From Halovivax gelatinilyticus (GTDB lineage: Archaea > Halobacteriota > Halobacteria > Halobacteriales > Natrialbaceae), in NCBI RefSeq assembly GCF_024300625.1, contig NZ_CP101322.1, forward strand, positions 1,315,992 to 1,379,991: a stretch of 64,000 nucleotides of DNA. The letters are read 5' to 3'. Positions 57,745 through 64,000 of the stretch are shown piece by piece. The notes under the pieces are model-generated. The model was given only the letters and a program-made list of their open reading frames with translations. It ran no database searches and was not told where the DNA came from. Position numbers and translations under genes: made by a program. The first letter of the stretch is position 1. Each line of letters starts with the position of its first letter.

Positions 57745-59061
57745 TCACGAGCGATCCCGAGCCGAGAACCGACGCCCCAACGTGTACGCCGCACCACTGA
57801 GAGCCACGGCGGTTCCGGTAACGACGCCCGCCACCGTGCGGCGTGACGGTGACGAGCCGTCGGCCGACCGTTCGACGGGCTGATCGAACGCTCCCGCTGT
57901 GCTCGCCCAATCGTGATGGTGTCCGAGGGTCCCCAGGCGGACGCGTGAGTCCTCACTGGATCCGTCAAGTCCCGTATCGATCGCGTAGAGGTATCCATCG
58001 TGGCTCCCGACGAATGCCCGCCCCTCGACGACTGTCGGCGACGAGACGACAGCACCGCCGGTCTCGACCGTCCACCGTTTCTCGCCAGAGCTCGAATCGA
58101 TCGCGTAGACAGTTCCATCGGTGCTTCCGACGATCACCGTCCCCGCGACGACCGTCGGCGAAGAGGCCACGTCACCATCGGTTTCGACGTGCCAGTGCAT
58201 TGCGCCCGAGTCTGGATCGATCGCGTAGACGTTCCCGTCAACACCGCCGACGAACACCGCCTCGGCCGTCACCGTCGGTGACGACACGAACCCCTCAGAC
58301 GGGCGGTCAATCCACATTTCGTCACCGGTTTTCGCGTCGAGACCGACGACGGTGCCATCGCTGTCGCCGAGGTAGACGACGCCGTCGAACAGCGTCGGTG
58401 ACGCCGCGATCGATGCCGTCAGCTCGTACGTCCACTCATCGTCGCCCGATGTCGCGTCCAGTGCGTAGCACGTTCCGTCCGCGCCTCCGACGTAGACCGT
58501 CCCGTCGACGACCGTCGGTGACGAGCGTACGACGTCGCCGGTGTCGACCGTCCACTGCTCAGTGCCCGTCCTCGCGTCGATCGCGTGTACCGCGTGATCG
58601 TAGCCGCCGACGAACAGAGATCCGTCCGCTGCCGTCACCGACGAGCGCATCCACGGTTCGTCGATCGCGTACCGCCAGTACTCCTCGCCGGTCTCGGCGT
58701 TCAGCGCGAAGACGCCTGCGTCCAGGTCCCCGCCGGTCGGCGCTTCGATGCTGACGTAGACCGTCCCGTCGATGACGGTCGGGGCCGTCTCGATCCAATT
58801 GTCGACGTTCAGTGCGGGCCGAAATCGCCATCGCCTCTCGCCGCTTCCCGCGTCGAGGGCGTACACGTGTCCGTCGTCGCTACCCACGTAGACCGTCCCG
58901 TCGACGACCGTCGGTGACGAGTCGACGGCGTCGTTGGTTCGATAGCGCCAAGCACGACGGGGGATGGACTGCTCCTCGACTGCGGACGTGACGCTGCTCA
59001 GACCGGTGAGTGTCGTCGCAGCGGCGATTTGGAGAACGTTCCGACGTGTTTGAGTACCCAT
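57745..59061 (-). CDS. Tat-exported PQQ-like beta-propeller protein with C-terminal anchor
   Basis: 438 residues. Tat signal (TQTRRNVLQIAAA) near the start; seven or eight PQQ-enzyme-type repeats of about 40 residues with SSPTVVDGTVYVGS...YALDA.SG...W (about 38-375); a low-complexity linker and a C-terminal hydrophobic helix (about 410-428) before a basic tail. Extracellular, membrane-anchored. No catalytic residues for a dehydrogenase seen; a scaffold or BamB-like role is possible. Confidence 0.9.
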   Translation of the reverse strand: MGTQTRRNVLQIAAATTLTGLSSVTSAVEEQSIPRRAWRYRTNDAVDSSPTVVDGTVYVGSDDGHVYALDAGSGERRWRFRPALNVDNWIETAPTVIDGTVYVSIEAPTGGDLDAGVFALNAETGEEYWRYAIDEPWMRSSVTAADGSLFVGGYDHAVHAIDARTGTEQWTVDTGDVVRSSPTVVDGTVYVGGADGTCYALDATSGDDEWTYELTASIAASPTLFDGVVYLGDSDGTVVGLDAKTGDEMWIDRPSEGFVSSPTVTAEAVFVGGVDGNVYAIDPDSGAMHWHVETDGDVASSPTVVAGTVIVGSTDGTVYAIDSSSGEKRWTVETGGAVVSSPTVVEGRAFVGSHDGYLYAIDTGLDGSSEDSRVRLGTLGHHHDWASTAGAFDQPVERSADGSSPSRRTVAGVVTGTAVALSGAAYTLGRRFSARDRS

Positions 59062-59472
59062 CCACTGTACCTTTTATTTGATTTTAGATGCCAGTCAATA
59101 ACTATTTCCATGCAAGTCTTCTTTACTCTGTTAGTTGGTGGTATTTCTCCCCTCACTAATTCGATGCTCGACCGAGTCGTCGTGCCTGACGACGCCGTAC
59201 GTGGGTCCGGGCGCGTTGTCTATCCTTCTTCTCTCGGCTAGGTGATGCTGGATCCTCGACCACATTTCGCTTGTAACTGCTGTTTCTGTCGTTCGGGCTG
59301 AACCTCCCCGATCAGGATTCAGCATCGCCAGGTTCAAAATTACAAGCCGTTCGTACACCACCATATCGTGCAAAACCCTTGTAGCGTCAAATCAGTCCAC
59401 AGATTCTAGTTCGCTTCGAAACCGAACACCAGCGACGGAAGGCCTAAGGAGCGTCGCACCCAACCACGTCGT
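59062..59472. other. Intergenic region with an inverted repeat
   Basis: Lower GC than the flanks. A 12-bp inverted repeat with one mismatch (59244-59255 GATGCTGGATCC and 59315-59326 GGATTCAGCATC) encloses about 60 bases, perhaps a small element or hairpin. No convincing gene. Confidence 0.45.
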
Positions 59473-59826
59473 ATGAGCACGGAGACACAGGACGCAGACG
59501 ACTTAGAAGAACGCGTCGCCAACTTCCTGCGGCGAAACTTCCCGCAGATTCAGATGCACGGCGGCAGCGCCGCGATCCAGGAGATCGACCGCGAGACCGG
59601 AGAGGTCACGATCGCGCTCGGCGGCGCCTGCAGCGGCTGTGGCATCTCCCCGATGACGATCCAGGCGATCAAGAGCCGGATGGTAAAGGAGATTCCCGAG
59701 ATTACGCAGGTCCACGCTCACACCGGTATGGAGGGCGGAATGGGTGGCGGCGGTACGAGCCCATCGTTCCCCGGCGAAACCGTCGACGACGACGGCGAAG
59801 ATGAAGGTCCGCAGGCGCCGTTCTGA
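59473..59826 (+). CDS. NifU C-terminal-domain (Nfu-type) Fe-S carrier
   Basis: 117 residues. Fe-S cluster carrier. LRRNFPQIQMHGGSAAIQEI, then the cluster-binding GACSGCGISPMT with the CxxC pair (about 58-61), as in Nfu domains. An acidic Gly-rich tail follows. Works with the Suf proteins; not adjacent to them. Confidence 0.93.
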   Translation: MSTETQDADDLEERVANFLRRNFPQIQMHGGSAAIQEIDRETGEVTIALGGACSGCGISPMTIQAIKSRMVKEIPEITQVHAHTGMEGGMGGGGTSPSFPGETVDDDGEDEGPQAPF

Positions 59827-59844
59827 GCCCGACGGAGTCGAAAT

Positions 59845-60753
59845 TCAGGAGGACGGTCGGAGATTTCGTTCTCGTTCCCACGTACGCAGTAGCCCGGCCA
59901 GCGTCCGGTTCGTCGGGACGTCGAGGCTGACCTCGTCCGCCCGGTCGACGACGAACCCGGAGATGGCGTCGACCTCCGTTCGGCGGTCGGCGCGGACGTC
60001 CTGGAGCATCGACGACTCGTTCTTCGCGGTTGCGCTCGCGACGCGTTCGACGGCGGTCAGCGTCGACGATTCGTCCAGTTCGACGCCGTGAGCCCGAGCG
60101 ACGCGAACGGTTTCGCGGGCGGCCTCCAGCGCGAGTTCGCGGGCCGGCGATTCGAGTACGGCGCCGTTCTCGACGCGGACCAGTGCCGTGACCGGGTTGA
60201 TGGCAGCGTTGATCGCGAGCTTCTCCCAGAGCCGTCTCGGCATATCGTCGGCGACGGTGGTTTCGATACCCGCCACAGAAAACGCGCGTCCGATCCGCTC
60301 GGCGAGGGAGGACGTCCCGCCGTCGTGCGGTCCGAGAACGACCTCCCCGAGACCGGTACACCGAACGAGGCCGGGGCGCTCGAGGCGGGCACCGTAGGTC
60401 GCCGTTCCGGCGAGGACGGGACAGGCCAGCGCGTCGGCCAGAATCTCCTCGTTTCCCATCCCGTTCTGTAGCGAGAGGACGGCGTCGAACGACCCCGTTG
60501 CAAGGGTTTCGGCCGCCGTCTGGGTGTCGAACGCTTTGACCGTCACGACGGCCAGCTCGGCAGCGATGTCGGATCCGTCGGTCGTCGCAGAGGGGCAAAC
60601 GTGTGCGTCTATTTCGCCTTCGATGGCCAGGCCATCGCGCTCGATTCGATCGGCGTGGGCGGCGCGACCGACGAGAGTGACGTCGTGTTCGCGAGCGAGG
60701 AGGCCGCCGATCAGGCTCCCGAGACTCCCGGCCCCGAAGACGACGGTTTCCAT
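59845..60753 (-). CDS. panE: 2-dehydropantoate 2-reductase
   Basis: 302 residues from ATG at 60753. Reduces ketopantoate in pantothenate/CoA synthesis. Rossmann VVFGAGSLGSLIGG at the start, LQNGMGNEE, then the C-terminal LWEKLAINAAINPVTAL with the conserved catalytic Lys. Converges on the Nfu gene. Confidence 0.92.
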   Translation of the reverse strand: METVVFGAGSLGSLIGGLLAREHDVTLVGRAAHADRIERDGLAIEGEIDAHVCPSATTDGSDIAAELAVVTVKAFDTQTAAETLATGSFDAVLSLQNGMGNEEILADALACPVLAGTATYGARLERPGLVRCTGLGEVVLGPHDGGTSSLAERIGRAFSVAGIETTVADDMPRRLWEKLAINAAINPVTALVRVENGAVLESPARELALEAARETVRVARAHGVELDESSTLTAVERVASATAKNESSMLQDVRADRRTEVDAISGFVVDRADEVSLDVPTNRTLAGLLRTWERERNLRPSS

Positions 60754-60914
60754 ATCCACCACTCAGAGTCCCGGGTCAAAGGTGATTTGGATCGAATCGC
60801 GGAGGCTACCGGATGGTAGGTCTACCCGCCTCCAGCATTCGGTCAGAAGACGAACCACCGTCGAGAGCGGTCAAGGTTGTCAATAGTTACTACAGTACGG
60901 TCACGAGATAGGAC

Positions 60915-61670
60915 ATGACCGAAACGACGAGTAGACGGCGGGTACTACGGGCAGTCTCAGCGGGCGGCGTGACGGCAGCCTTCGCAGGGTGTATCGGGCT
61001 GCTGGACGACGAAGAGACGGGGCCGTGCGAGGTCGCCGAGCGAACCCTTGAGGCGATAGCCAATCGAGAGTACGAGGCCGCCGTCGAGTGGTTACCGGTC
61101 GCGTACATGGCCGACGCGTCCGAGTCGGACGTGCTCGCAGTACTGGAGCGGGAGGATCCAGGTGCCGAGGTTGAGCTGCACGAGGCGAACTGCGTCTGCG
61201 AGGAGTCGATCGAGCCCGACGAGGTGGGGTGGCTCGACGATCTGGACGCGAAACCGACCGGCGTCGAGACGCTCCGCGTCGACATCTCGGCCGATGGGTC
61301 GGGCGAACTGACCGACGGAAACGCGTACTTTCTGGCTCTCGATATCGACGGCGAGTGGTACGTCGGGGAAATCGGCCCCCGTCAGGCGGGAGACTGCCGA
61401 GCGGACGAGGACAGCCCGGTCACCGGCGCCGTCGATATCGTCGCAGGATCCGACGAGACGGTCGAAGTGGCGGTCACGTCGCTCGGAGCGGTCGACCGCC
61501 TCCTGGCCGAGTGCGACGGCGAGGTCGTCGCCGAATGGACCTCGCCGGAGGTGGGCGCCGTATACGAGGTCGACGTTTCAGCCGCTCCCTGTTCGGATTC
61601 AGAGTTGCAAGTCGTCGCCACGGGCGAGGGCCGTGAAATCGTTATTGGAACGTACGATAACAGCCAGTAG
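60915..61670 (+). CDS. Tat lipoprotein of unknown function
   Basis: 251 residues. Twin-arginine signal (TSRRRVLRAVSAGG) with lipobox AGC near residue 26; then an acidic N-terminal domain (EAIANREYEAAVEWLPVAY) and a C-terminal beta domain. Attached to the outer face of the membrane. Ligand unknown. Confidence 0.85.
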   Translation: MTETTSRRRVLRAVSAGGVTAAFAGCIGLLDDEETGPCEVAERTLEAIANREYEAAVEWLPVAYMADASESDVLAVLEREDPGAEVELHEANCVCEESIEPDEVGWLDDLDAKPTGVETLRVDISADGSGELTDGNAYFLALDIDGEWYVGEIGPRQAGDCRADEDSPVTGAVDIVAGSDETVEVAVTSLGAVDRLLAECDGEVVAEWTSPEVGAVYEVDVSAAPCSDSELQVVATGEGREIVIGTYDNSQ

Positions 61671-61711
61671 CTCACTCGCCGACGGTCACAAGAGGGTCGG
61701 TTACCGCATCC

Positions 61712-61786
61712 ATCCTCGGTCCAGTACATCAGATACTCCGTTTCAGTTCCCCACTCCGGGCAGGTGTCCGGGAGCCCGCCCGAAAT
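61712..61786 (-). pseudogene. 3' fragment duplicate of the DUF7130-like zinc-ribbon gene
   Basis: The minus strand encodes ISGGLPDTCPEWGTETEYLM followed by YWTED, closely matching the last 25 residues of the intact protein encoded at 62181-62519 (IAGGLPDICPECG...YWTED). A zinc Cys is lost (CPEWG for CPECG), an in-frame stop lies just upstream, and the frame runs on past the normal end. It is a decayed copy of a duplicated 3' end, about 470 bp from the intact gene. Confidence 0.8.
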
Positions 61787-61865
61787 CTACACCTCTTGAA
61801 TCCGGTCGTCGTTATAGCGCAACCCGGTCATCGGAGCGGATTATGTCATTACTCACAGCCCGTAG

Positions 61866-61877
61866 AAAATTTAAATA
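61866..61877 (+). promoter_or_regulatory. TATA box of the 48-residue membrane protein gene
   Basis: AAATTTAAATATTAG at about 61866-61880 lies about 25-30 bases before the ATG at 61901, predicting a nearly leaderless transcript. Confidence 0.6.
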
Positions 61878-61900
61878 TTAGAAAAAACAATATACCGTGG

Positions 61901-62047
61901 ATGGACGGCGCGTCGTTACAGCGGTTGAGCATTCTCCTCGTTCTCCTGTGGCTCATCCTGGTGGACATGGAAACGTTATCCTGGCTACTCCTTCCGTTGC
62001 TCATTTTCGCGGTCATTATTGGGATCGTGGGATTCGTCACCGAATGA
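61901..62047 (+). CDS. 48-residue membrane protein
   Basis: MDGASLQRLSILLVLLWLIL begins the first of two hydrophobic helices; the second (WLLLPLLIFAVIIGIVGFV) ends the protein near VTE. Supported by a good TATA box at the right distance. Function unknown. Confidence 0.7.
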   Translation: MDGASLQRLSILLVLLWLILVDMETLSWLLLPLLIFAVIIGIVGFVTE

Positions 62048-62180
62048 GTGGTGTCGACGGCCGTTGACGAGGACGGTCACGTTCTCGAAGCAAACGAGAG
62101 CGGACGGGGTTGATCCCCACGTCGACGGCGAACATCTCCCAGCGGCACCGACCATTAGCAGATCCGGTCCGGCGGCGCGG

Positions 62181-62519
62181 TCAATCCTCCGTCCAGTACA
62201 TCAGGTTCTCCTTTTCGGTTCCACACTCGGGGCAGATATCCGGGAGGCCGCCTGCGATCTCACCCATCTCGCCGCACTCCATACAGCGCCACATCAGTTC
62301 GGCTTCACCCCAGGATTGGCCCGACTTGACGTGCTCGACCGAGAGCGATTCGATCCCTTCCCGCGTCGTGACGAAAAAGCCGTCCGTGTCGAAGCCGCGA
62401 ACGGTTCCGAGCGGGATTCCGTCCGCGTCGTAGACCGTCTGCCCGGACCCGACGCGCCTGACGTCTTCGTCCGCGTTCCCCTGCGGATCGGTCGCCGACT
62501 GGTCGCTGGTGTTGCTCAT
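62181..62519 (-). CDS. DUF7130-like zinc-ribbon protein
   Basis: 112 residues from ATG at 62519. An acidic Ser-rich N-terminus leads to a PRC-barrel-like part (YDADGIPLGTVRGFDTDGFF), then a zinc ribbon with CMECG and CPECG (about 80-102), ending YWTED. Function unknown; a partial duplicate lies at 61712-61786. Confidence 0.85.
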   Translation of the reverse strand: MSNTSDQSATDPQGNADEDVRRVGSGQTVYDADGIPLGTVRGFDTDGFFVTTREGIESLSVEHVKSGQSWGEAELMWRCMECGEMGEIAGGLPDICPECGTEKENLMYWTED

Positions 62520-62612
62520 GAATGCGTTCACGCCGAGGGACACGGTAAAGCCAGGGCGCCAACAGTGCAAGCGTTCGCGTGCGCGAGAGCCGACCGAAGC
62601 GAATCGAACGGT

Positions 62613-64000
62613 CTACATGAAGTCCGCAATTCCGCTCTGTTTGTTCTTGTCGTTCTCGAAGATACTCTCTAGGGATTTCTCGAGGACTTCGAGGCGCTGT
62701 TTGGTGTAGTCGCGACAGCCGAACTCGTCTGCGACCTGGATGGCCGTGTCCATGTACTTGTTCACCGAGCCCTGGTGGACGGTGAGATTGACGTTGCCGC
62801 CACACTCCCGGCAGACTTCCGACAGCGGCATCCGGCGGAACTTCTCCCCGCAGTCGAGACAGCGCGTCTCCTGTCGCGAAAACGCCCGCAGGTTGCCGAT
62901 CAGGTCCGGCAGGAAGTGATACTCGATGACGCGCTCTGCGACGTCGGTTTCGTCGACGGCCCGCAGCTTGCGCGAGATCTCGAGCTGGGCGTCCATCTTG
63001 TCCATCATGGAGCCGAGCGTCTTGTACGCCGAGAGGTCCGGCCCCATCGCGATGTCGGTCGTGTCGTGGGTGTGGCGAAAGCCGGTGTACTCGTCGTCGG
63101 TGCCGAGCGTGTCCTCACCGATTTTGATGTCGACCTCGCCAGGATCCGCCTGTTCGAGCGTCGCCTCGTAGAACTCGTGAGGGTACTGCGAGACGATGTC
63201 CATGTTGTGCGCCTCGTCGTCGATCTCCGAAGGGTCGATTCGAGAGGACATGACGAGGGGGGCGTCCATCCGACCGCCACGTTTGTCGGGGAGGAAGGAC
63301 TTACTGAAGTTGAGGAGACCGTCCAAGAGGAGCATCACGCAATCTTCGTCGCCGTCACACTGACCGGTGTGTAGTCCGTTCGCGACGAGCGTGTGCGTGC
63401 CCGAAACGGTGAGACAGTAGGTGTACTCGGCATCGGATGGGACGATGTCGGTTCGTTCTACTCTATCAACCCCCGGACGACCGCCATCTGCGATGGCTTC
63501 CGAACGCGTCCTCGTATTCGATCCAGCCGTCGAGTCGGCTCGAGACGGCGTTGGAATTTCGTCGCCGATCTCGAGTTCGCTCGCAGGGATCCGGTCGAGT
63601 CCATCGTTCCAGACGACCATCGTGTGGTCGGGCGTAACGGTTAGCGAGCGTCCGTCTCGGGTTTCGATTCGCACGAGATGGTCCGGTGCCGGGTGTTTTG
63701 AAACGGTCTCGACCGGACGGGTCACGGGGACTCCCTCGGCGTTGATCGATGGAACCAGAACGGATGATTCGAGGTCCTGAATCAGCGTTCCGAAGTCGTC
63801 CTCGCGTGGATCGGTCAACCGAGACTCGACGAATCGTTCGATCGGTTCTTCGCGGACGGTTCCCGCCTCGGCTTCGTACTGGATCTTCGTCTCCGGATGA
63901 AAACAGTTGCGCCGTTTCGCCGCGTGGAAGTACGGGTGGGCGTAGCCCACGGCGGCGCTCGTAAAGCCGATCACGCGCCCGACCGTCGCGGCGCTGGTGT
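62613..64000 (-). CDS. polC: DNA polymerase II (family D) large subunit DP2, 3' part with mini-intein
   Basis: The frame is open to the window end, so the N-terminus is outside. DP2 is the catalytic subunit of archaeal replicative polymerase D. Extein landmarks: [27 protein letters not shown] around the insertion, then [15 protein letters not shown], and a C-terminal zinc module (CLDCGEKF...CRECGG). The last residues end near SGIADFM. An intein sits between Asn and Cys of the RRNC motif at the active-site DGDED loop. Confidence 0.95.
   Translation of the reverse strand, partial: TSAATVGRVIGFTSAAVGYAHPYFHAAKRRNCFHPETKIQYEAEAGTVREEPIERFVESRLTDPREDDFGTLIQDLESSVLVPSINAEGVPVTRPVETVSKHPAPDHLVRIETRDGRSLTVTPDHTMVVWNDGLDRIPASELEIGDEIPTPSRADSTAGSNTRTRSEAIADGGRPGVDRVERTDIVPSDAEYTYCLTVSGTHTLVANGLHTGQCDGDEDCVMLLLDGLLNFSKSFLPDKRGGRMDAPLVMSSRIDPSEIDDEAHNMDIVSQYPHEFYEATLEQADPGEVDIKIGEDTLGTDDEYTGFRHTHDTTDIAMGPDLSAYKTLGSMMDKMDAQLEISRKLRAVDETDVAERVIEYHFLPDLIGNLRAFSRQETRCLDCGEKFRRMPLSEVCRECGGNVNLTVHQGSVNKYMDTAIQVADEFGCRDYTKQRLEVLEKSLESIFENDKNKQSGIADFM
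63360..63905 (-). other. Mini-intein (182 residues) in polC
   Basis: Block A starts with Cys (CFHPETKIQ) and block B holds [11 protein letters not shown]. Blocks F/G are in [22 protein letters not shown]-type order, ending LHTGQ before the +1 Cys. No LAGLIDADG endonuclease motif lies between, so it is a splicing-only mini-intein. The last residue is Gln, not the usual Asn; inteins at this PolII site are known with C-terminal Gln (as in Pyrococcus abyssi). Confidence 0.9.

Overview
The window comes from a halophilic archaeon (class Halobacteria). GC is high, and the predicted proteins are strongly acidic. Gene content is haloarchaeal: RadA, DP2-type DNA polymerase with an intein, Sec61beta, Tat-lipoprotein signals, a PGF-CTERM surface protein, DUF7344-type small regulators and short or absent mRNA leaders. 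I cannot name the species; the Natrialbales are a guess only.

Layout. 1-12 kb: the 3' end of radA, a small membrane protein, a 1915-residue surface glycoprotein and a 1309-residue HTH-FilR1-NTPase-TPR protein. 12.5-14.5 kb: sufU, small genes, and two heme-sensor/globin gene remnants butted together. 14.6-29.1 kb: a complete subtype I-D CRISPR-Cas locus. It holds csa3, cas6, cas10d with the HD nuclease, csc2, csc1, an HD-less cas3, cas4, cas1 and cas2, between two outward-reading arrays of 22 and 14 repeats. The whole locus is bracketed by two diverged copies of one arrangement: TATA box, structured leader RNA, a 40-42 codon micro-ORF, then a translationally coupled 82-residue zinc-ribbon gene. 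sufS (30 kb) and sufU (12.5 kb) lie on either side in the same orientation, which suggests that the island was inserted between a sulfur-donor/scaffold pair. 31-36 kb: housekeeping genes (Sec61beta, pdxT, a bifunctional-nuclease-domain protein, hisE). 36-40.3 kb: a copper-handling cluster (CPH-type P-ATPase, SHOCT protein, membrane-bound HTH regulator, His-rich exported protein, DUF411 lipoprotein). 40.5-52 kb: thioesterase, ribonucleotide reductase nrdAB (small subunit with class Ic residues), a NOG1-like GTPase, an HTH/TumE-like pair, an IMPDH/GMPR-family enzyme and hemC-cobA-hemD. 52.9-54.4 kb: a DHH phosphoesterase. 54.4-56.9 kb: a gene desert with repeated motifs. 57-64 kb: a PQQ beta-propeller protein, an Nfu-type Fe-S protein, panE, a lipoprotein, a DUF7130-like zinc-ribbon gene with a duplicated 3' fragment nearby, and the 3' part of polC carrying a mini-intein.

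How the parts work together. In the I-D system, Cas6 should process both arrays, Csc1/Csc2/Cas10d should form the crRNA-guided complex, Cas3 should supply helicase activity while Cas10d carries the HD nuclease, and Cas4-Cas1-Cas2 should acquire spacers. The two arrays share a leader containing the same 10-bp inverted repeat with an identical 26-nt spacing around the promoter. Their repeats differ at four positions, two of which form a compensatory pair. The strongest candidate for something undescribed is the duplicated leader RNA/micro-ORF/zinc-ribbon unit that flanks the CRISPR island.
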